A DNA stretch of 64,000 nucleotides from Hymenobacter norwichensis DSM 15439 (GTDB taxonomy: Bacteria > Bacteroidota > Bacteroidia > Cytophagales > Hymenobacteraceae): the NCBI RefSeq assembly GCF_000420705.1, contig NZ_ATVL01000006.1:744267-808266 (forward strand), written 5' to 3'. The position numbers and the translations under genes were made by a program. The first letter of the stretch is position 1. Each line of letters starts with the position of its first letter. The notes beneath the pieces are model-generated. The model made no database searches. It saw nothing but the letters and a program-made list of their open reading frames with translations, and was not told the DNA's origin. Shown in pieces: positions 51,878-61,476 of this stretch.

Positions 51878-53158
51878 TTATCCAATCTTGCTGAAGCCAC
51901 AGTAGGAGTGGAGCACTTCCGGCAGATGGATGCTGCCGTCCTCTAGCTGGTTGTTTTCCAGGAGCGCAGCCACAATACGAGGCAGCGCCAGCGCCGAACC
52001 GTTCAGCGTGTGCAGGAGTTGCGTTTTGGCACCATCCTCGGGGCGGTAGCGTAGCTTGAGACGGTTGGCCTGATAGGTTTCAAAGTTGCTGGCCGAGCTT
52101 ACTTCCAGCCATCGGCCCTGGGCGGCGCTCCACACTTCCAGGTCATACGTAAGGGCCGAAGTGAAACCCATGTCGCCGCCGCAGAGGCGCAGCACGCGGT
52201 AGGGCAGCTCCAGCTTTTGCAGCAGCTTTTCAATGTGAGCTACCATTTCTTCCAGTGCCGAGTAGCTCTGCTCGGGTAGCGTAATCTGTACAATTTCCAC
52301 CTTGTCGAACTGGTGCAGGCGGTTGAGGCCGCGCACATCGGCACCCCAGCTGCCGGCTTCACGGCGGAAGCAGGGTGTGTGGCCGGCGTTGCGGATGGGT
52401 AGCTTGTCGAGAGCTACAATTTCGTCGCGGTAGAGGTTGGTGATGGGCACCTCGGCCGTTGGAATCAGGTACAGGTTGTCCCGCTCGTCGTGGTACATCT
52501 GGCCTTCCTTGTCGGGGAGCTGGCCGGTGCCGTAGCCCGAAGCTTCGTTCACCAGAATTGGGGGTTGCACTTCCTCGTAGCCAGCGGCGCGGGCCTCATC
52601 TAGAAAGAAGTTGATAAGCGCGCGCTGCAAACGCGCACCTTGCTTCTTATATACCGGAAAACCCGCTCCGGTAATCTTATTGCCCAGCTCGAAGTCGATG
52701 ATGTCGTGCTTCTTAATTATCTCCCAATGCGGCTGCGCGTTGGCAGGCAGTGTGGGAATGGTGCCTACTTCGCGCACCACTTCGTTGTCTTGGGCCGAGC
52801 GGCCTTCCGGTACGCTGCTGTGCGGCAGGTTGGGTAGCTTGTAGAGGGTTTGCTGCAAGGCCACTTCCACCTGGCCTAGCTCGTCGGCGTGGGTTTTGGT
52901 TTGCTGCTTTAGCTCGGCAGTGCGCAGCTTCAGGGTTTCAGCCCCGGCTTTGTCACCCGATTTCATCAAAGAGCCAATCTGGCGGGCCAGCTCGTTGGCT
53001 TCGGCCTGGGCCGCATCGTGGGAGGTTTGCAGGTCTTTGCGGCGCTGATCGAGTTCGAGAATGGCCTGCACGTCGGCTTGCGCCGTTTTGTAATGCTTCT
53101 TGGCCAGGCCGGCCAGCACCAGCTCGGGGTGCTCTTTGAGAACGGAAACTTGCAACAT
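51878..53158 (-). CDS. serS: seryl-tRNA synthetase
   Basis: The 426 residues have the N-terminal tRNA-binding coiled coil (about residues 25-110, LDQRRKDLQTSHDAAQAEAN) and the class II core: EVQPPILVNEASGYGTGQLP, motif 2 CFRREAGSWGADVRGL, EVSSASNFETYQANRLKLRY, and motif 3 NGSALALPRIVAALLENNQ. It charges tRNA-Ser. The gene begins about 80 bases inside an AT-rich region shared with rho in the opposite direction. Confidence 0.97.
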   Translation of the reverse strand: MLQVSVLKEHPELVLAGLAKKHYKTAQADVQAILELDQRRKDLQTSHDAAQAEANELARQIGSLMKSGDKAGAETLKLRTAELKQQTKTHADELGQVEVALQQTLYKLPNLPHSSVPEGRSAQDNEVVREVGTIPTLPANAQPHWEIIKKHDIIDFELGNKITGAGFPVYKKQGARLQRALINFFLDEARAAGYEEVQPPILVNEASGYGTGQLPDKEGQMYHDERDNLYLIPTAEVPITNLYRDEIVALDKLPIRNAGHTPCFRREAGSWGADVRGLNRLHQFDKVEIVQITLPEQSYSALEEMVAHIEKLLQKLELPYRVLRLCGGDMGFTSALTYDLEVWSAAQGRWLEVSSASNFETYQANRLKLRYRPEDGAKTQLLHTLNGSALALPRIVAALLENNQLEDGSIHLPEVLHSYCGFSKIG

Positions 53159-53705
53159 GGGGCAGCAGATACAAATGAATAGGAGCGCAAAAATAGCCGT
53201 AGATTTTGCAGAATAAACGCAGCTTCTTTACAAGGCAAAGTTGCTGTACGGCTTTGCCACTTAAAACAAGAGAAAAAACGTCTTTACTCGAAAAATAACG
53301 TAGTAAATAGGTGAAGTACCACTACCGTAACCTGCGCACCAATTAAATAGAGCCAAGCTAAACCTTGAAAAGGTGCCTTAATTCAAGCTGTGAGGCATCT
53401 AAGCCTATATTTTTGCGTAAAGGAGCTTAATCCGCAAAATTTCTGTTCCGATTTGGCAGTTCATTCGTATTAGAGTAACATTGTGCTAACAAGTCGGCAG
53501 CTGATGCCGGACCCTCGGTAGTTTTTATACGTCCGGTCCGCGGTTATTTTCCAGCGCTGCTCCCGTTACCACTCCCCTCAGTTCTGTCCTGAATACCTGT
53601 ACTGTCTGCCGCTTTTGCGGCTCCTAGGTATAGCCCGCATATGGGCAATGTACCGCTGTTGGTTGTGCTTCTGCTTTTGATTTTTCCCTCCCCCTCATTG
53701 CCTCT
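53159..53705. other. 547-base divergent region between serS and rho
   Basis: It should hold both promoters and a long rho leader. A TATTTTTG box (TAnnTTTG type) lies at 53408-53415 on the plus strand without a clear -33 element. A weak hairpin (ccggac at about 53507 with gtccgg at about 53530) lies in the leader. Rho genes are often autoregulated through their leaders, but I see no peptide or attenuator I can defend. Confidence 0.4.
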
Positions 53706-56066
53706 ATGTACACTATTGAAGAGTTGAAGGACCGTCTGCTTTCCGACCTGAAGGAAGTGGCGGAAGAACTCAACGTCGGTAACTTTAAGAAACTTAGCAA
53801 GCAGGATCTGATATATAAGATTCTCGATCAGCAGGCCCTTATTCCCGCCGACAAGCTACCCCCTAAGATTCAGCCAGCAGGTAAGGCGCGCCCCGAACAG
53901 CCTTTTTCTGATGTAGCCGTGGCGGAAGTGGGCGAGGTAGCAGCCCCGGCCGCTCCCGATGAGGCATCCGCTCGTCCCATCGTTGCTGCTCGGGCTTCCG
54001 CGCCCGCCCGCGCGGCCGCTGCCACCCGCACGGCCACTTCGCGCGCTGCTGCCCCAGCCCGTACCCCCAATGCCGGCCGCACGAAAGCGGCCGCCGCAAC
54101 GGCCGCTGCTACCGTTGACGCACCAAGTGACGTAGTTGCTCCTGCTACCCCAGAAGCAGTTGTGGCTCCTACCACTCCGGAGGCACCTGCTGTTGCCGAA
54201 GCTGCCGTAGCGCCCACCGAAACCACGGCTCCTACTGAAAATGCCGCGCCGGCTTCTGCCGAGCGCCCAGTGAAGGTTTTTCAGCGTCCGGAGCGCCGTA
54301 CGCGCGAAACCAACAACCGCAATAACCGCCCCACGCCCGAATTGCCTTTTGAAGTGGATTCGGCCCCAGCCAGCACCGATACTCCGCTGGAAACGGCTGT
54401 GGAGCGTGCTCCATTTTTGCCGCCAGCTGCCGCTGAAGTCACTCCTGAAACTGCAACGCCAGCCACCACTGAGGCCGCTCCAACTGCCGAGGTAGCACCC
54501 GTAACCACTCCGGCCCCTCGTATTTTCCGACCCGAGCAAAACGGCACCACGCCGCGCACCCCGCGGGACCAGCCGCGGGAGCGGGAATTCCGTTCCGACC
54601 GGGATTCGAACCAGCCCCGCGACCTACGCACCGACCAAACCCGCGAAGCGCGGCCCGCACCTACTTCCGATGTAGCCCGCACCAATGACGGCCGCGCCAC
54701 GGATGGAGTTCGGGACATGCGCGACTTCCGCAACGAACCCCGCACCGGCGACCAGCCCCGTACTGACCAGCGCGACCAAAACCGCCTGCCCCGCGATTCG
54801 CAAGGCCGCCCCGACCGGGAGCAGCGCCGCGAAGACCGGTATGCCGCCCGCGAATTGCAGCGGCAGCAGCGCCAGGAAGCCAATGGCCAAGCACGCGAGC
54901 CTCGCCCCGATGGCAACAACCAGCAGCAGCAGCGTCCCCGCAACGATTTCGATATCACGATTCCTGGGGAAGGCACGCTGGAAATGATGCCTGATGGCGG
55001 CTACGGCTTCCTGCGCAGCCCGTTCTACAACTACATGGCCTCGCCCGACGACATTTATGTGGCGCCGGCGCAGGTGAAGCAATTCTCGCTGAAAGCCGGC
55101 GACACGGTGAAATGCACCATCCGGCCCCCGCGCGAAGGCGAAAAATACTACGCGCTGGTTGGCGTGGACAGCATCAACGGCCGGGCAATGGAAGAAGCCC
55201 GCGACCGGGTGCCGTTCACTAGCCTCACGCCGCTGTTCCCCGAGGAACGGTTGAAGCTCACCACCAAATCGGCGCTCTACAGCACCCGCATTCTGGACTT
55301 GTTTGCTCCTATTGGCAAAGGCCAGCGCGGCCTAATTGTGGCGCAACCGAAAACCGGTAAAACGGTGCTGTTGCAGGAAATAGCCAACGCCATTTCCGAA
55401 AATCACCCCGAGGTGTACCTGATGATTCTGCTCATCGATGAGCGGCCCGAGGAAGTAACGGACATGACCCGCTCGGTGAAAGCCGAGGTGCTCAGTTCCA
55501 CCTTCGACGAAACGCCTGACCGCCACGTGAAAATCACGAGCATTGCGTTGGATAAGGCCAAGCGCCTTGTGGAATGCGGCCACGACGTAGTGATTCTGCT
55601 GGACTCAATTACTCGTTTGGCGCGTGCTTACAACGCCGTGCAGCCTGCTTCCGGCAAAATCCTATCGGGTGGTGTGGACGCTAATGCACTGCACAAGCCC
55701 AAGCGCTTCTTTGGAGCGGCTCGTAACGTGGAAGACGGCGGTTCGCTCACCATCATTGCCACGGCCCTCATCGAAACTGGCTCCAAAATGGACGAGGTTA
55801 TCTTCGAGGAATTTAAAGGCACCGGCAACATGGAATTGCAGCTGGACCGCAAACTGGCCAACAAGCGCATCTTCCCAGCCATTGACGTACCGGCTTCTGG
55901 TACCCGCCGCGAAGATTTGCTGATGAGCAAAGACGAGCTAAGCCGCATCTGGGTACTGCGCAAGTTTATGGCCGACATGACGCCTTCGGAAGCTATGGAG
56001 TTCTTGAAAGACCGCATGAAAGGCACCAAAGACAACCTGGAATTCCTGGTGTCGATGAACGGCTAA
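53706..56066 (+). CDS. rho: transcription termination factor Rho with long disordered insertion
   Basis: The 786 residues are about 370 longer than E. coli Rho. Residues 1-55 are the Rho-N domain ([20 protein letters not shown]). Residues about 56-410 are low complexity, first Ala/Thr/Pro/Glu-rich, then Arg/Asp/Gln/Asn-rich ([19 protein letters not shown]). The RNA-binding cold-shock-like domain follows ([37 protein letters not shown]), then the ATPase: [16 protein letters not shown] (P-loop), [29 protein letters not shown] and [16 protein letters not shown]. Bacteroidota Rho proteins are known for such insertions, reported in Bacteroides to promote condensates. Rho ends transcription by pulling RNA from polymerase. 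Confidence 0.95.
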   Translation: MYTIEELKDRLLSDLKEVAEELNVGNFKKLSKQDLIYKILDQQALIPADKLPPKIQPAGKARPEQPFSDVAVAEVGEVAAPAAPDEASARPIVAARASAPARAAAATRTATSRAAAPARTPNAGRTKAAAATAAATVDAPSDVVAPATPEAVVAPTTPEAPAVAEAAVAPTETTAPTENAAPASAERPVKVFQRPERRTRETNNRNNRPTPELPFEVDSAPASTDTPLETAVERAPFLPPAAAEVTPETATPATTEAAPTAEVAPVTTPAPRIFRPEQNGTTPRTPRDQPREREFRSDRDSNQPRDLRTDQTREARPAPTSDVARTNDGRATDGVRDMRDFRNEPRTGDQPRTDQRDQNRLPRDSQGRPDREQRREDRYAARELQRQQRQEANGQAREPRPDGNNQQQQRPRNDFDITIPGEGTLEMMPDGGYGFLRSPFYNYMASPDDIYVAPAQVKQFSLKAGDTVKCTIRPPREGEKYYALVGVDSINGRAMEEARDRVPFTSLTPLFPEERLKLTTKSALYSTRILDLFAPIGKGQRGLIVAQPKTGKTVLLQEIANAISENHPEVYLMILLIDERPEEVTDMTRSVKAEVLSSTFDETPDRHVKITSIALDKAKRLVECGHDVVILLDSITRLARAYNAVQPASGKILSGGVDANALHKPKRFFGAARNVEDGGSLTIIATALIETGSKMDEVIFEEFKGTGNMELQLDRKLANKRIFPAIDVPASGTRREDLLMSKDELSRIWVLRKFMADMTPSEAMEFLKDRMKGTKDNLEFLVSMNG

Positions 56067-56090
56067 ACCCGTTGTATAATGAATATGTTG

Positions 56091-56132
56091 AACGTCATGC
56101 AAAGCCTTTAAAAGCTTTGCATGACGTTTTCA
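56091..56132 (+). terminator. terminator of rho
   Basis: aacgtcatgcaaagc pairs with gctttgcatgacgtt around a short loop, then ttttcattt. Confidence 0.85.
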
Positions 56133-56149
56133 TTTACTGATTATTTGCA

Positions 56150-56812
56150 ATGACGCAACCAACGCCTTCCACCACCGACCGGCCCGAGCTACTCTACATC
56201 TTCGACCCGCTGTGCGGCTGGTGTTACGGCATGAGCTTAGTTATCCAGCGCGTGCAGCAAGAATTTGCTGATCAGCTAGATGTATCGGTGCTATGCGGGG
56301 GAATGATAACCGGCGAGCAGGTAGGTCCGATTGGCGAAGACTGGCACCACATCAGCAACGCGTTGCAACAGGTAGCCCAAACAACGGGCGTGCGATTTGG
56401 GGCGGCGTTTTGGGCTTTGGGCGAGGAAGGCAGCTACGTGCAGGACTCTGAGCCGCCGAGCTGGGCCATCAACGCATTTCGGCAGCTCAATCAGGCGCAG
56501 GTGGCCAGTTTCGCCCATGCGGTGCAACACGCGCACTTCCACGACGGAGCCGATTTGAACGAGCCTAAAACCTATGTGCCGCTGGCAACCGCCCACGGCG
56601 TAGATGCTGCCGAATTTCTGCATCGGCTTACGCAGCCGGAAACGGCTACTGCCACGCGCCAAGAGTTTGCGGCAGTAGCTAAGATCGGTGTTCAAGGTTT
56701 CCCAACCAGTGTGCTACGGATAGGTAGCCAAGGCTACGTGCTGGCCCGCGGTTACCAACCCTATGAAGCGTTTGCCAATGGCCTACGTCAGGCTCTGGAG
56801 CAAGGCCATTAG
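56150..56812 (+). CDS. DsbA-family protein (cytoplasmic thioredoxin-fold oxidoreductase)
   Basis: The 220 residues have the active site LYIFDPLCGWCYGMS (CGWC near residues 23-26) and the cis-proline loop KIGVQGFPTSVLRI. The inserted helical domain between them is typical of DsbA and FrnE-like proteins. There is no signal peptide, so it should act in the cytoplasm as a disulfide isomerase or glutathione-type transferase. It converges with a lipoprotein gene across a shared terminator. Confidence 0.88.
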   Translation: MTQPTPSTTDRPELLYIFDPLCGWCYGMSLVIQRVQQEFADQLDVSVLCGGMITGEQVGPIGEDWHHISNALQQVAQTTGVRFGAAFWALGEEGSYVQDSEPPSWAINAFRQLNQAQVASFAHAVQHAHFHDGADLNEPKTYVPLATAHGVDAAEFLHRLTQPETATATRQEFAAVAKIGVQGFPTSVLRIGSQGYVLARGYQPYEAFANGLRQALEQGH

Positions 56813-56872
56813 GCTTCCATTCCAACCAAAGGAGGAATCCGGCTTCTATTAGTTGTTTGAACAGGATCCAAT

Positions 56873-56913
56873 AAAGGCCTTCATTCCAAGCTTGTCGAGG
56901 AATGAAGGCCTTT
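56873..56913. terminator. bidirectional terminator after the DsbA-like gene
   Basis: aaaggccttcattcc pairs perfectly with ggaatgaaggccttt around a 11-base loop. Confidence 0.88.
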
Positions 56914-56945
56914 GGCTTGTTATATGTTGCTGAACGGAATAACAG

Positions 56946-57569
56946 CTAGCTACCGAAACCTGGTAGATGCACTACTTGCTTGGCGCCCGGCGACCAGGCA
57001 ATACGGCGGCGGTCTTCTTTTCCGACTAGGTAGCTGAAGCTAACAGCATCGGGGCGCTTCAGTAAGTCATCCCAGGCGACACGCGGAATGGAGTTGTCGG
57101 TGGGGTAGGTGGCTTTGGCGGTGAGGGCTGGCTTCTGGAAGTTTTTATCGGCAAAAAACTCGTCCATGCGACGGCGCACGTAGGCTTCGCGCTCGGCCGC
57201 GGTGGCGGTTGGCGTTTTCATCTCATACACCATAGCCGCTTCTAGGTCCTCGGCGGCCAGCATCTCGCGAAAAACCACCTGCCCGCTGGCATCCGTCACT
57301 GTAAAAGTAGCCTTACCGGTCAGAATATCCTTGCCGCGCATTTCCAGCTTAAACACGTCGGGTGCCCCCGGATTAGAGAAAACGTGCCGTTTGGTTACCG
57401 TTTTCAGCGTGTCGGACTGGGCGCTGGTGGCGCTGGCGCGGGTGGTATCCAGGGGCTCCACTTGGGCAACTGTATCAGCTGTGGAAGTGGTGGTAGTTGC
57501 TTGGCGGGTATCGGGAGTGGAGCAGGCCGCCGCGAAAGCAAGCAGCGGAAGCAGAAAAATGCGACGCAT
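56946..57569 (-). CDS. lipoprotein of unknown function
   Basis: The start at 57569 (MRRIFLLPLLAFAAAC) gives a lipobox AAAC directly after the hydrophobic core. The frame extends 10 codons upstream. After a Thr-rich stretch (TTTTSTADTVAQVEPL), the domain has KRHVFSNPGAPDVFKLEM, FTVTDASGQVVFREMLAAED and DAVSFSYLVGKEDRRRI. This alpha/beta pattern is unknown to me by name. It lies downstream of the UbiA gene on the same strand, 100 bases away. Confidence 0.6.
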   Translation of the reverse strand: MRRIFLLPLLAFAAACSTPDTRQATTTTSTADTVAQVEPLDTTRASATSAQSDTLKTVTKRHVFSNPGAPDVFKLEMRGKDILTGKATFTVTDASGQVVFREMLAAEDLEAAMVYEMKTPTATAAEREAYVRRRMDEFFADKNFQKPALTAKATYPTDNSIPRVAWDDLLKRPDAVSFSYLVGKEDRRRIAWSPGAKQVVHLPGFGS

Positions 57570-57668
57570 AACACAATACAGGATGGTACGGGTCTGCAAT
57601 ACGCAAAAGCAGCTATACTGTTCAGTTGACTGTAATTAGCTTGGCTACGGTGGTAGCGCATAAATCAG

Positions 57669-58538
57669 CTACCAAAGTAACATCAGAATGAACGCGGCAC
57701 TCATGCACAACGACGACACCTGATTCATGCGCATGGTGTGCTCGAAGTCGGCAGCGGCGGGGTTGCGCCACACAGCATACACCCAGCGCCCAAATAGCGC
57801 CACCACGGGGCCGGTAGCCACCAAAAAGATAAGAAGGTGTCGAATTTCGTCACGCAGCCAGAGTGTGTATGCTAGCACCGCCGCGCCAGTCAGCAAACCG
57901 ATGGCCGCGAAAATAAATGTGCCCCGAATACCCAGCAGCAAGCTTAGCGTTTGGTCGCCGCGGCGGGCATCTTCTTGGTGCTGATACACTTGGGTAAGCG
58001 GGTATGAGCCACACAAAAACAAGCTGCTCACAAAGGCCAGGAGTAGGTTAGTCGGCTCCAGCAAGGTGCCCTGAGTAGCGCCCATGCCTACCTGGGTCAT
58101 CAAAAAGGTGAAGGCTCCCTGAAACACTACCACTACAGCCGTACTCACCAGCGGATACTTCTTGAGCCGGATGCCTTCGTAGCTATACGCCTTCGAGACC
58201 AGCAGGTACACCGCCACCAGCAGCCCAAACAGCGGGTTCAGGAGCACACCACCTAGGACGGCCAGCGCATCAAACAGATACACCAGATACAGCAATTCCT
58301 TGGATACCTTGGGTGGCTGCTTCAAGCCCCCAATGCTGCCTTCGTCCCGGTCGTAGTAGGAGTTGTAGCCGTTGGAAGCCGGGTAGGCTAGCAGGTGCAG
58401 CACCACAAATACCGCTACGGCGCGTCCTATGCTGATTGGCTCTCGCAATGCGCTCAGGCCAAACCAGAACACTGGCATTAGGTAAATGGAAAACGGGATG
58501 CGCAGCAGGAGTAAGGCGCGGCGGTAAGAATGTAGCAT
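57669..58538 (-). CDS. UbiA-family prenyltransferase
   Basis: The 289 residues contain eight to nine hydrophobic helices and both Asp-rich motifs of the family: NGYNSYYDRDEGSIGG (N-x-x-x-x-x-D-x-D) and YQHQEDARRGDQTLS. Such enzymes attach polyprenyl or similar chains to aromatic rings, as in quinone, haem or lipid pathways. It follows a SAM-methyltransferase gene on the same strand, 67 bases apart, so the two may act on one product. No menaquinone genes are nearby, so I do not call it MenA. Confidence 0.8.
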   Translation of the reverse strand: MLHSYRRALLLLRIPFSIYLMPVFWFGLSALREPISIGRAVAVFVVLHLLAYPASNGYNSYYDRDEGSIGGLKQPPKVSKELLYLVYLFDALAVLGGVLLNPLFGLLVAVYLLVSKAYSYEGIRLKKYPLVSTAVVVVFQGAFTFLMTQVGMGATQGTLLEPTNLLLAFVSSLFLCGSYPLTQVYQHQEDARRGDQTLSLLLGIRGTFIFAAIGLLTGAAVLAYTLWLRDEIRHLLIFLVATGPVVALFGRWVYAVWRNPAAADFEHTMRMNQVSSLCMSAAFILMLLW

Positions 58539-58605
58539 AGCTTCGGTAGGGGCGGCCCCCAGGCAACACAGCCTGCGGCCAGAGGCTCACGGTGCAAGCT
58601 AAAGC

Positions 58606-59415
58606 TTACGCTACATTTTTCGGTGTCCCAATCAGGTAGGTTACTTCGGGGCCCCACCAATGGCGCACTTTACCAGCTTGCCACGCAAAGCGGCCGGTAG
58701 GGTCGGCGCGGCGGGCTAAATCAAGCAACTGTTCCGGAGGGTACATCCGCAGGATGGACACGGTGCCGTCCCAGATGGTAAACAGCGGAATCAGCGGAAC
58801 AAGGTAAGTGAACAGCAGCCGGCTCAACCGGAAGGGGCGCATGAAAGGCGTGAACAGCAACTGCGCCACCGGCAGCACCGTCCAGGCCAGGGCAATTTCC
58901 AGCCAGTGCTTGCCGGCTCCTTCAAACACTCCAATACCAGCTTGTTGCCGTACCGCATCAGCCAATAGCGCCTCGGCAGCGGCAGGCGGGAAGTGGTGGA
59001 AGGCCGAAAATACCGTGCGAAACCCAGTTAGCGCCGGCGGTACGGCCGTAGCATCAACCGGGGCCGCTGTGTAGGTCAGGCCGGGCGTGCGCGCCGCCAA
59101 CAGTTGCCAGGCCGCCGGCTGCGGATACAGGTCGGTGAGCGTGATGTGCGTATCGGGTAGGCCGGTTGCCCGCAAGCGCTGTAAGATGCCCTCCGTGCCG
59201 CCTCCCGACCCGGCGCACAACTCTAAAAGCTGAAGCGTATTAGTGCGCTGCATGGCCGTGCGTAGCAGCGGCACAATGGGCTGGTAGGTGCCCAGCAAAG
59301 AAATCATGAAGCGTAGGTAGTCCATCATGCCCGCCCGGATAACGCGCGGAAACCAAGGCAGATCCTCGAACTCGAATAACTGAAGGCGGAATTTCACTTT
59401 GCTACCTACGCGCAA
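58606..59415 (-). CDS. SAM-dependent methyltransferase, membrane-associated C-terminus
   Basis: The 269 residues open RLQLFEFEDLPWFPRVIR after a short start, then a Rossmann methyltransferase core: LLELCAGSGGGTEGILQRL (SAM loop), ITLTDLYPQPAAWQ, and DATAVPPALTGFRTVFSAFH. Residues about 170-225 are hydrophobic (LEIALAWTVLPVAQLLFTPF, FTYLVPLIPLFTIWDG), unusual for a soluble methyltransferase. I infer a membrane-bound lipid or quinone-like substrate, which agrees with the UbiA gene next door. The acceptor is not known. Confidence 0.75.
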   Translation of the reverse strand: MRVGSKVKFRLQLFEFEDLPWFPRVIRAGMMDYLRFMISLLGTYQPIVPLLRTAMQRTNTLQLLELCAGSGGGTEGILQRLRATGLPDTHITLTDLYPQPAAWQLLAARTPGLTYTAAPVDATAVPPALTGFRTVFSAFHHFPPAAAEALLADAVRQQAGIGVFEGAGKHWLEIALAWTVLPVAQLLFTPFMRPFRLSRLLFTYLVPLIPLFTIWDGTVSILRMYPPEQLLDLARRADPTGRFAWQAGKVRHWWGPEVTYLIGTPKNVA

Positions 59416-59455
59416 CCGACCTGTAGTGGTTATCAGGCAGACTCGTGGCGAGGCA

Positions 59456-59917
59456 CTAGCTCAACAGCATGCGGTTGTTTTGCTTTCTGGGCCACAGAGC
59501 AGCCGTGGAAGTTTTGCCGCCAGAGCTGTAGAGCCAAGAAACAACAAGCAGGCCCGCCGCCAAGTAGGGTATCGACATTTCCAGCAAACCCCAGAAAGTA
59601 GCAAAGGGGAGTAGCAGGTGCAGCAGTTCGTTGGCCGCCAGAAAGAACAGCGTCACGCCGAGCAGAGCCATTGAGCGGCGGGAGCAAGCGGGGCAAAAGC
59701 GAGTAACCAGCGCGAAGAAAGGCAGGGCCAGCGGCACCAGCGGCAACGTAATAAGTGCCGCCAGCAAACCCGCAGCTATGGCAATGGTGCTGTCGTTGAG
59801 CTGGTGAGTTAAGGCGAATCCCATGCCCAATAGCAAGGTGCCGCCCAGGTTGCTGAGCAACCATAGTAGCATTGTGCGGGTGATAGTAGATTGGATAGAG
59901 GTAGAAGAAGCTGGCAT
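59456..59917 (-). CDS. small membrane protein, function unknown
   Basis: The start at 59917 (MPASSTSIQSTITRTM) is preferred over an upstream frame extension. The 153 residues have four hydrophobic segments between about residues 15 and 130. A weakly similar protein is encoded, with a frameshift, at 60107-60603. I know no family name. Confidence 0.5.
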   Translation of the reverse strand: MPASSTSIQSTITRTMLLWLLSNLGGTLLLGMGFALTHQLNDSTIAIAAGLLAALITLPLVPLALPFFALVTRFCPACSRRSMALLGVTLFFLAANELLHLLLPFATFWGLLEMSIPYLAAGLLVVSWLYSSGGKTSTAALWPRKQNNRMLLS

Positions 59918-60106
59918 TACGGTAAGCAATAGATGGTGGAGAGAAAGACTGTTCAGGGCGACACCACGAAACCTCACTGGTGCTGGAAGCTGAACGAGGG
60001 TATCTACGAACCACAAAAACCCCTAGGATTCCATTGGAATGTACTTGTTTGGGAAAAAAGGTATTCCAATTTGAGCGAGGAATACTCCAAACCATCCCGC
60101 TTTGAT

Positions 60107-60603
60107 TCAGCGCGGAAATAAGCGCCGTCTCAGCCACCACGCCGCCGTTACCGAGGGCAAGAGCCACGGCAAACTCAGACAAATAAATAATAGGGCTGTA
60201 AAGGCCACTAGCTGTGCTGTAGTCATTCCAGAATCGACTTTGGAGCCGATTGCAAATAATAGCGGCAAATACAGTAGTATAAAGGTATAAAGACAGCTAT
60301 TGAGGCTTCGAACACTGCTACTGTGCGCAGAATCAGGCCGCTTCTTAAAGTAGTAGCCGTGAACATCCCTTGCATTATCGTGCGTCGCACAAGAACTCCT
60401 GGTAGTGCTGGCAATCCCAAGCAAACCATAGTTCCCACGAAGCCAATCAGCAAGCTGTATACTATTGTTGAGACAGTCAAATTATGTATTGGACGACCAT
60501 GTGATACAGATAAGATAGCGACTCCTGCTGTGGCAAGTAAGCCCATCGCCCATACTACATACATTCCCCACAGCCACGAAAACCACATATGTCGTTGGGC
60601 CAA
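60107..60603 (-). pseudogene. frameshifted membrane-protein gene, paralogue of 59456-59917
   Basis: From 60603 the frame MAQRHMWFSWLWGMYVVWAM encodes three membrane segments and continues to 60223. A second minus-strand frame, ending at 60107, carries hydrophobic text (FILLYLPLLFAIGSKV, then LVAFTALLFICLSLPWLL and AAWWLRRRLFPR) that would complete a four-to-five-segment protein. The switch is near 60270-60300. Its N-terminal half resembles the adjacent membrane protein. A single-base indel or sequencing error explains it. Otherwise two short overlapping proteins exist. Confidence 0.5.
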
Positions 60604-60671
60604 TTGTCGGAAATCATATTCTATAGAAAATAGTTAGCCCTGCCTCTTGCAAAGGAGAAGCTATTTACCGT

Positions 60672-60695
60672 GCTTTGCAATACAAAGTGCTTTTA
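60672..60695. promoter_or_regulatory. candidate operator, CTTTG-N5-CAAAG
   Basis: GCTTTGCAATACAAAGTGCT continuing TTTA differs at only two of 24 bases from the site at 61792. It ends three bases before the start codon of the membrane gene. Confidence 0.6.
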
Positions 60696-60698
60696 GAT

Positions 60699-61340
60699 AT
60701 GACAAAGCCTGCCGTCGACCCCTTAGCTCAACTCACCGAGATTCGCGCCATTATGGAGCGCTCCTCGCGCTTCATTTCACTTAGCGGCCTCTCGGGCGTC
60801 GGGGCCGGGGTGGTGGCGCTAGTGGGCTCGGGAGTAGGGCACTTGTACCTGAAGCGCGAATACGGAACCCAGGGGTTTCTGCGGCTACTGGAAAGCACCG
60901 AGTCGGAGCGAACTTTGGTGCTGCCGTATTTACTGCTACTAGCGTGCGGTATGATTACAGCGGCGCTGGCTGTGGCGGCTTTCTTTACGTTCCGTCGTGC
61001 CCGCAAAGCCGGCCAGCCCTTGTGGAGCACCTTGGGGCGGCGGCTGGCCCTTAGCCTTATGATTCCGCTGGTAGCGGGTGGGTTGTTTTGTATTGCGCTG
61101 TTTCTGCGCGGGGCCGTGAGCCTAGTGGTGCCAGGGCTGCTGCTGTTCTACGGTTTGGCCTTGCTGAACGCCAGCAAGTACACTCTCGACGAAATTCGGT
61201 GGCTGGGCCTCACCCAGATAGCCCTCGGATTGCTAACTATTTTGTTGCCTGGGGCTGGATTGTTGTTCTTTGCGCTCGGTTTCGGGTTGGGCCACATCGG
61301 CTACGGCCTGCTGATGTACAACCGGTATGAAAGAAGTTAG
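60699..61340 (+). CDS. membrane protein linked to a winged-helix regulator
   Basis: The start at 60699 (MTKPAVDPLAQLTEIRAIME) is an ATG. The frame also opens at a TTG inside the operator-like motif. The 213 residues have six hydrophobic segments and a first helix (ERSSRFISLSGLSGVGAGVV) that I have seen in regulator-linked Bacteroidota membrane proteins. It precedes the winged-helix gene at 61477 and carries the same palindrome as the large membrane gene after it, so the three probably form one regulated unit. The function is unknown. Confidence 0.65.
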   Translation: MTKPAVDPLAQLTEIRAIMERSSRFISLSGLSGVGAGVVALVGSGVGHLYLKREYGTQGFLRLLESTESERTLVLPYLLLLACGMITAALAVAAFFTFRRARKAGQPLWSTLGRRLALSLMIPLVAGGLFCIALFLRGAVSLVVPGLLLFYGLALLNASKYTLDEIRWLGLTQIALGLLTILLPGAGLLFFALGFGLGHIGYGLLMYNRYERS

Positions 61341-61476
61341 CAGGGAAGAAGCTAGAGCCAGAAATTAGGAGGAGTGGTGCCCAATATTAAAAATTTCCGG
61401 CTTTGCTTTCCAATCTTCACATTCTACTCTCTTCCTTTAACCTCTTAGCCCTGTCTTCTAACTCCTAGCTCCTTAC

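Noticed and set aside
54600..54620. gattcgaacc text resembling a tRNA T arm within rho
   Set aside because: No acceptor or anticodon arms flank it and it encodes part of the disordered Rho insert.
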